37,007 bases of DNA from Bacillota bacterium (GTDB lineage: Bacteria > Bacillota_A > Clostridia > DSM-8532): assembly GCA_023424865.1 (NCBI GenBank), contig JAFADM010000436.1, positions 1 through 37,007 on the forward strand, in the 5' to 3' direction. The translations under genes and the position numbers were made by a program. Below are positions 33,952 through 37,007 of this stretch, one piece after another. The notes beneath the pieces were generated by a model that was not told the origin of the DNA, made no database searches, and worked only from the letters and a program-made list of their open reading frames with translations. Every line of letters begins with the position of its first letter. Position 1 is the first letter of the stretch.

Positions 33952-34063
33952 TTCGTACTTCAAGGTGTATGGACTGTAGGGATTCGGTTAATTATTTTGC
34001 GCATGGGGACTTGTGCAGAGCTCCTTTGTGCACTTGTTTATTGGAAATCCGGAGGTATCGGGT

Positions 34064-34807
34064 ATGGTGAGCATCAACAAATTTAGTAATGTTCCCTTGT
34101 ATTTTCAGCTGAAGAACTTAATCCTGGAGAAGATTGAAAGCGGCGAGTTTGAGCCGGATTCCAAGATTCTTTCAGAGCAGGACTTATGTGAAAAATACGA
34201 TATCAGCAGACCTACGGTGAGGCAGGCGATTAACGATCTGACAGCCAGCGGGCATCTCTACAAGCTTAAGGGCAAGGGAACCTTTGTCACCCGGCAGAAA
34301 AGCGCCGTAAGGGTGAAGGATTATACGGGCTTTACCGACTCCATTCTGGACAGTGTTCATAATGAAGGAAAAGAGTATATCAGCATCAATGTGGTCAATG
34401 CAGAGGGCAATTCCGCCCTATGTGAGGCCTTTGGGCTAAGAAGCGATACAAAGGCCGAGTTTGCGGAAGTCATTTTTATAAGTACCCTTTATCAGGAGCT
34501 TCTTTCCTTTAATACCTCCTACATTCCGCTGGCTCTTTTTCCCACTGTTTGTGAGGATTTGAAAAGCAATAAATCAACACAGGATCTTCTTGCGGGCAAG
34601 TATCCTTTGCTGCCCAACCATTCCAAAAGCGTGCTGGATATTGTTTATACCGATCATAAGGATGCGGTATATCTGCAGGTTCAAATGGGACAGGCTCTTA
34701 TTCAGATACGCAATACTCTCTATTCAAAAAGCGGGCAGCCGGTAGAATTTATTCTCACAAAATACCGTGCGGATAAAACCCGTCTTCAGTTCGAAAACCA
34801 TAAATAA
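34064..34807 (+). CDS. GntR-family transcriptional regulator with UTRA domain
   Basis: 247-residue DNA-binding regulator. The winged helix-turn-helix is at about residues 10-75 (VPLYFQLKNLILEKIESGEF, then SEQDLCEKYDISRPTVRQAI and GKGTFV). The C-terminal UTRA domain (about 95-240), which usually binds a small effector such as a sugar phosphate or other metabolite, places it in the HutC/FarR subfamily. ATG 34064 has GGAGG (34051-34055) 8 bases upstream; the in-frame ATG 34013 lies before that site and is rejected. It lies 112 bases after purB; the target genes and effector are not evident from neighbours. Confidence 0.9.
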   Translation: MVSINKFSNVPLYFQLKNLILEKIESGEFEPDSKILSEQDLCEKYDISRPTVRQAINDLTASGHLYKLKGKGTFVTRQKSAVRVKDYTGFTDSILDSVHNEGKEYISINVVNAEGNSALCEAFGLRSDTKAEFAEVIFISTLYQELLSFNTSYIPLALFPTVCEDLKSNKSTQDLLAGKYPLLPNHSKSVLDIVYTDHKDAVYLQVQMGQALIQIRNTLYSKSGQPVEFILTKYRADKTRLQFENHK

Positions 34808-34879
34808 GTCTATTTCAGATATTATCATTCCAGCTGCTGGGCTTGAATTACTATAATGTGCAGAAACCTTTAATAAGGT

Positions 34880-34910
34880 ATATAAAAAGGAGCATGTCGC
34901 CATGCTCCTT
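34880..34910 (-). terminator. Rho-independent terminator of the coat-protein genes
   Basis: AAGGAGCATG (34887-34896) pairs perfectly with CATGCTCCTT (34901-34910), 4-base loop. Read on the minus strand it is followed by TTTTTATA, so it ends the minus-strand coat operon; it may also stop transcripts from the GntR gene. Confidence 0.85.
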
Positions 34911-34965
34911 AATGCAGTTAATCCTGCAAGCCGTTTTGATATGAAGGATTTCCTGCGAATAAGGT

Positions 34966-35274
34966 TTATTGCAGCTGCTGCTGCATTCCCTGGAACTTCT
35001 GAACAGCGGTTTGTACATCAGTGAGCTGGGCGTTTTTAACAGGATACCAGCCCTTTTGCTTCATGATATCAAATACCTGATACTGAAGCTGCTGCGTATC
35101 GCCGATGATTTTTACAAGCTCCGTACGGAGGTTTTCACAGGTGGACTCGGCTAGATAGGTTCCGTAAGAGGTAACCAGCTGTTTTTCACTGCGAAGTACG
35201 TCTGCAATAATCTGCTCGTCCTGAAAGCAGGTGTGGCCCTGTCCCTGATTCTGACTTTGATTTTGGTTTTGCAT
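34966..35274 (-). CDS. Spore coat protein, CotF-like
   Basis: 102-residue protein with a Gln/Asn-rich N-terminus (MQNQNQSQNQGQGHTCFQDE) followed by a helical Coat_F-like domain: residues about 20-90 with CFQDEQIIADVLRSEKQLV, YGTYLAEST and VFDIMKQKGWYPVKNA. CotF family proteins are found in the spore coat and typically end in such a short K-rich helix plus Pro-Val segment. AAGGAGG lies 7 bases before the ATG. It is second in a two-gene minus-strand unit, 13 bases after the other coat gene, and ends before a terminator. Synthesis in the mother cell during sporulation is the expected timing. Confidence 0.85.
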   Translation of the reverse strand: MQNQNQSQNQGQGHTCFQDEQIIADVLRSEKQLVTSYGTYLAESTCENLRTELVKIIGDTQQLQYQVFDIMKQKGWYPVKNAQLTDVQTAVQKFQGMQQQLQ

Positions 35275-35287
35275 TTTGTTCCCTCCT

Positions 35288-35569
35288 TTATTGCTGCATC
35301 GGCTTGTTGTGAGAATTAAGATAGCTTAAAAGAAAATTGAAGTGCTGCTTATGGAGCTGAGCTGCTCTGCTGCAAATGTCCTTTATCTGGGTATCCTGCG
35401 CATACTGGGCGTAATGCTCCATTTTTTTTATGGTAAGATCCTCTGCGTTGAGCTGATCTTCCAATATTGTAAGGTTTTTGCTCGTCAGCATAGCCTGTCC
35501 CTGCTGTGCCTGCTGTCCTTGTTGCATCTGCTGTCCCTGTTGGCCTGCATTTTGTTGCGTCTGGTTCAT
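35288..35569 (-). CDS. Small Gln-rich spore coat-like protein, partner of the CotF-like gene
   Basis: 93 residues with a Gln-rich head (QQNAGQQGQQMQQGQQAQQG) followed by a two-helix domain (about 28-85) containing LTILEDQLNAEDLTIKKMEH and SRAAQLHKQHFNFLLSYL. Small proteins of this kind are common next to CotF-like genes in Clostridia and are usually called spore coat or hypothetical proteins. The start is ATG 35569 (minus), preceded by GGAGGTG; an in-frame ATG ten codons upstream lies before that site. A sporulation-type promoter is visible upstream. The pair probably forms a complex in the coat; that is inference. Confidence 0.75.
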   Translation of the reverse strand: MNQTQQNAGQQGQQMQQGQQAQQGQAMLTSKNLTILEDQLNAEDLTIKKMEHYAQYAQDTQIKDICSRAAQLHKQHFNFLLSYLNSHNKPMQQ

Positions 35570-35609
35570 CCGATTACACCTCCAAATAAAAATTGTCATT
35601 CGACAAAAA

Positions 35610-35639
35610 TAGTATTTGCTAAGCCTATTTTTTTATGAA
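35610..35639 (-). promoter_or_regulatory. Candidate sporulation-type promoter for the coat-protein genes
   Basis: Minus strand: TTCATAA (35639-35633), 16-base spacer, AATACTA (35616-35610), about 40 bases before the coat start. This resembles sigma-G/sigma-E promoters rather than sigma-A, fitting coat genes. Confidence 0.4.
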
Positions 35640-35827
35640 TCTAGATTATGGGTTCAAATACTGACAATGGATTTTTGGAAATTTCATGATAAAAACACGC
35701 TTTCGAAAATCAGGCGCATCCACTATAATGGAAAGTGACGCACTAAACTTTATTGTATAATTATTAAACTGACATGAAGAGAACAGAGCTTAAAAATAGG
35801 TGAAACAGTTACTGAAAGGGGCATAAT

Positions 35828-36349
35828 ATGATATTATCCGGCCTGGAAATAAAAAAAAGAATTGGTAAAGAAATAAAAATCGAGCCTTTCGATGAAAAAT
35901 ATTTAAATCCCAACAGCTACAATTTGAGGCTGGACAGAGAACTTTTAACCTACGACGAAGACATTCTGGATATGAAAAAAATAAATCGGTTTAAAAAGCT
36001 TGAAATTCCGGAGGAAGGGCTGGTTCTGGAGCCAAATCGTCTGTATCTTGGGAAAACTTTTGAATACACGGAAACCGACAAGCTGGTTCCCATGCTGGAG
36101 GGCCGCTCCTCCATCGGAAGGCTGGGATTATTTGTTCATGTCACGGCAGGGTTCGGAGATGTGGGTTTCAGCGGTTTCTGGACACTTGAAATTCATTGCA
36201 TTCAGCCCATCCGCATTTATTCCGGAGTGGAAATTTGTCAGATTTATTATCATACCATTGAAGGTGCATACGAAAAATATACCGGCGGCAAATACCAGAA
36301 TAACAAGGGGATTCAGCCCAGCCTATTATATAAGGATTTCGAAAAGTAA
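35828..36349 (+). CDS. dcd: dCTP deaminase
   Basis: 173-residue nucleotide enzyme of the dUTPase-like trimer family. It should deaminate dCTP to dUTP, or in some Firmicutes directly to dUMP, feeding thymidylate synthesis. Motifs: NPNSYNLRLD (about 27-36), EGRSSIGRLGLFVHVTAGFG (about 91-110) and GFWTLEIH with the catalytic E121. AAAGGGG lies about 8 bases before the ATG. The gene is divergent from the coat genes and 119 bases before spoIVA, with no terminator between, so some spoIVA transcription could come from its promoter. Length is typical. Whether it is monofunctional or bifunctional cannot be told. Confidence 0.92.
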   Translation: MILSGLEIKKRIGKEIKIEPFDEKYLNPNSYNLRLDRELLTYDEDILDMKKINRFKKLEIPEEGLVLEPNRLYLGKTFEYTETDKLVPMLEGRSSIGRLGLFVHVTAGFGDVGFSGFWTLEIHCIQPIRIYSGVEICQIYYHTIEGAYEKYTGGKYQNNKGIQPSLLYKDFEK

Positions 36350-36371
36350 TGCAATATTAAAAGAATAACTC

Positions 36372-36402
36372 GAATATATCCAAATAAAGGCCAATATACT
36401 AT
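36372..36402 (+). promoter_or_regulatory. Candidate sigma-E promoter of spoIVA
   Basis: GAATATA (36372-36378), 14-base spacer, AATATACTAT (36393-36402), about 67 bases before the spoIVA start. spoIVA is known in Bacillus to be sigma-E dependent; the match is approximate. Confidence 0.4.
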
Positions 36403-36468
36403 TACAGATCGTGATGGGTCATGCATACCGCATGGGTATCATTAAGCAGCATGAAGGGGGAATTGGCC

Positions 36469-37007
36469 GTGGATAATCTATACAGCATTTATAATGATAT
36501 TGCTGAAAGGACCAAGGGTGATATATACATAGGCGTAGTCGGGCCAGTGCGCACCGGAAAATCAACTTTTATTAAGAAGTTTATGGAGTCACTCGTCATA
36601 CCCAATATCAAAAACACCTATGATCGGGAGAGGGCAGTGGATGAGACACCACAGAGCGCTTCCGGAAAAATGATCATGACAACCGAGCCTAAGTTCATAC
36701 CCAATGAAGCCGTAACCGTATCCATGGAGGATAACGTGAACATGCGTGTCCGGCTGGTGGACTGCGTGGGCTTCATGGTAAAAAGCGCTGTCGGGCACAT
36801 GGAGAACGAAACTCCGCGTATGGTTAAAACACCCTGGTCGGATTATGAGATTCCCTTTGAGGAAGCTGCAGAAATCGGAACCAGAAAGGTCATTAACGAT
36901 CATTCCACCATTAGTGTGCTTATCACGGCAGACGGAACCTTCACACAATTTCCGAGAAATGAGTACGCAGAAGCTGAGGAAGCGGTTGTCAAAGAGCTCA
37001 AGCTTGC
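36469..37007 (+). CDS. spoIVA: Stage IV sporulation protein A, 5' part (runs off the window)
   Basis: First 179 codons of a gene cut by the window edge. SpoIVA is the ATPase that polymerises on the outer forespore surface in the mother cell and forms the base for the spore coat. The start is GTG 36469, with AAGGGGG (36454-36460) 8 bases upstream; no ATG is available. Conserved segments are SIYNDIAERTKGDIYIGVVG, the Walker A GPVRTGKST at residues 25-33 (K31), IMTTEPKFIPNEAV, the LVDCVGF switch-like motif, and EAAEIGTRKVINDHSTI. These closely follow the Bacillus protein. Its presence shows the organism makes endospores and fits the coat genes nearby. Confidence 0.95.
   Translation, partial: MDNLYSIYNDIAERTKGDIYIGVVGPVRTGKSTFIKKFMESLVIPNIKNTYDRERAVDETPQSASGKMIMTTEPKFIPNEAVTVSMEDNVNMRVRLVDCVGFMVKSAVGHMENETPRMVKTPWSDYEIPFEEAAEIGTRKVINDHSTISVLITADGTFTQFPRNEYAEAEEAVVKELKL

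Overview
The window looks like chromosome of a spore-forming, low-to-moderate G+C member of the Clostridia (Firmicutes/Bacillota). Evidence: strong AGGAGG-type ribosome binding sites, frequent TTG/GTG starts, short hairpin plus T-tract terminators, spoIVA at the right edge, two CotF-like spore coat genes, an acetate pathway (pta-ackA), and a CUT1 sugar transporter of the LplB/YtcP type. No phage, insertion sequence, CRISPR array, rRNA or tRNA was recognised. No intergenic gap exceeds about 285 bases.

Layout. (a) 54-8862: a LacX-like aldose epimerase, a membrane-anchored AraC-type regulator, then an operon of two ABC permeases, a solute-binding lipoprotein and a cytoplasmic GH29 alpha-L-fucosidase. 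Together these look like import and hydrolysis of a fucosylated oligosaccharide. No ABC ATPase is encoded, so a shared ATPase is implied. (b) 9101-11256: a small membrane protein and a NUDIX hydrolase, convergent with an MscS-type channel. (c) 11517-16504: a MoxR AAA ATPase / DUF58 / membrane transglutaminase trio. (d) 16621-19199: an AMP-forming long-chain acyl-CoA synthetase and an unassigned protein with a possible degenerate ThyX-like motif. (e) 19484-23375: pta, ackA and aspartate kinase. (f) 23633-30741: a compact shikimate/chorismate cluster (aroF, aroB, a shortened aroA, aroC, a chorismate mutase-AroE fusion, aroK) followed by a DacF-like D,D-carboxypeptidase. (g) 30998-34807: an aspartate-type aminotransferase, purB and a GntR/UTRA regulator. 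(h) 34966-37007: two coat genes on the minus strand, dCTP deaminase, and the 5' part of spoIVA.

Most noteworthy: the aroA gene (EPSP synthase) encodes only about 200 residues instead of about 430. Both ends of the enzyme are recognisable and joined in frame, but the central half is missing, while the translational coupling to aroB and aroC is intact. This is either a real in-frame deletion or an assembly collapse. Also notable are short tandem duplications at three 3' gene ends (after the fucosidase, across the aroC stop, across the dacF stop), hairpins in every gap of the sugar operon, and the unusual translation start of the 18.6-19.2 kb gene. I found no clear evidence of a wholly new multi-gene system.
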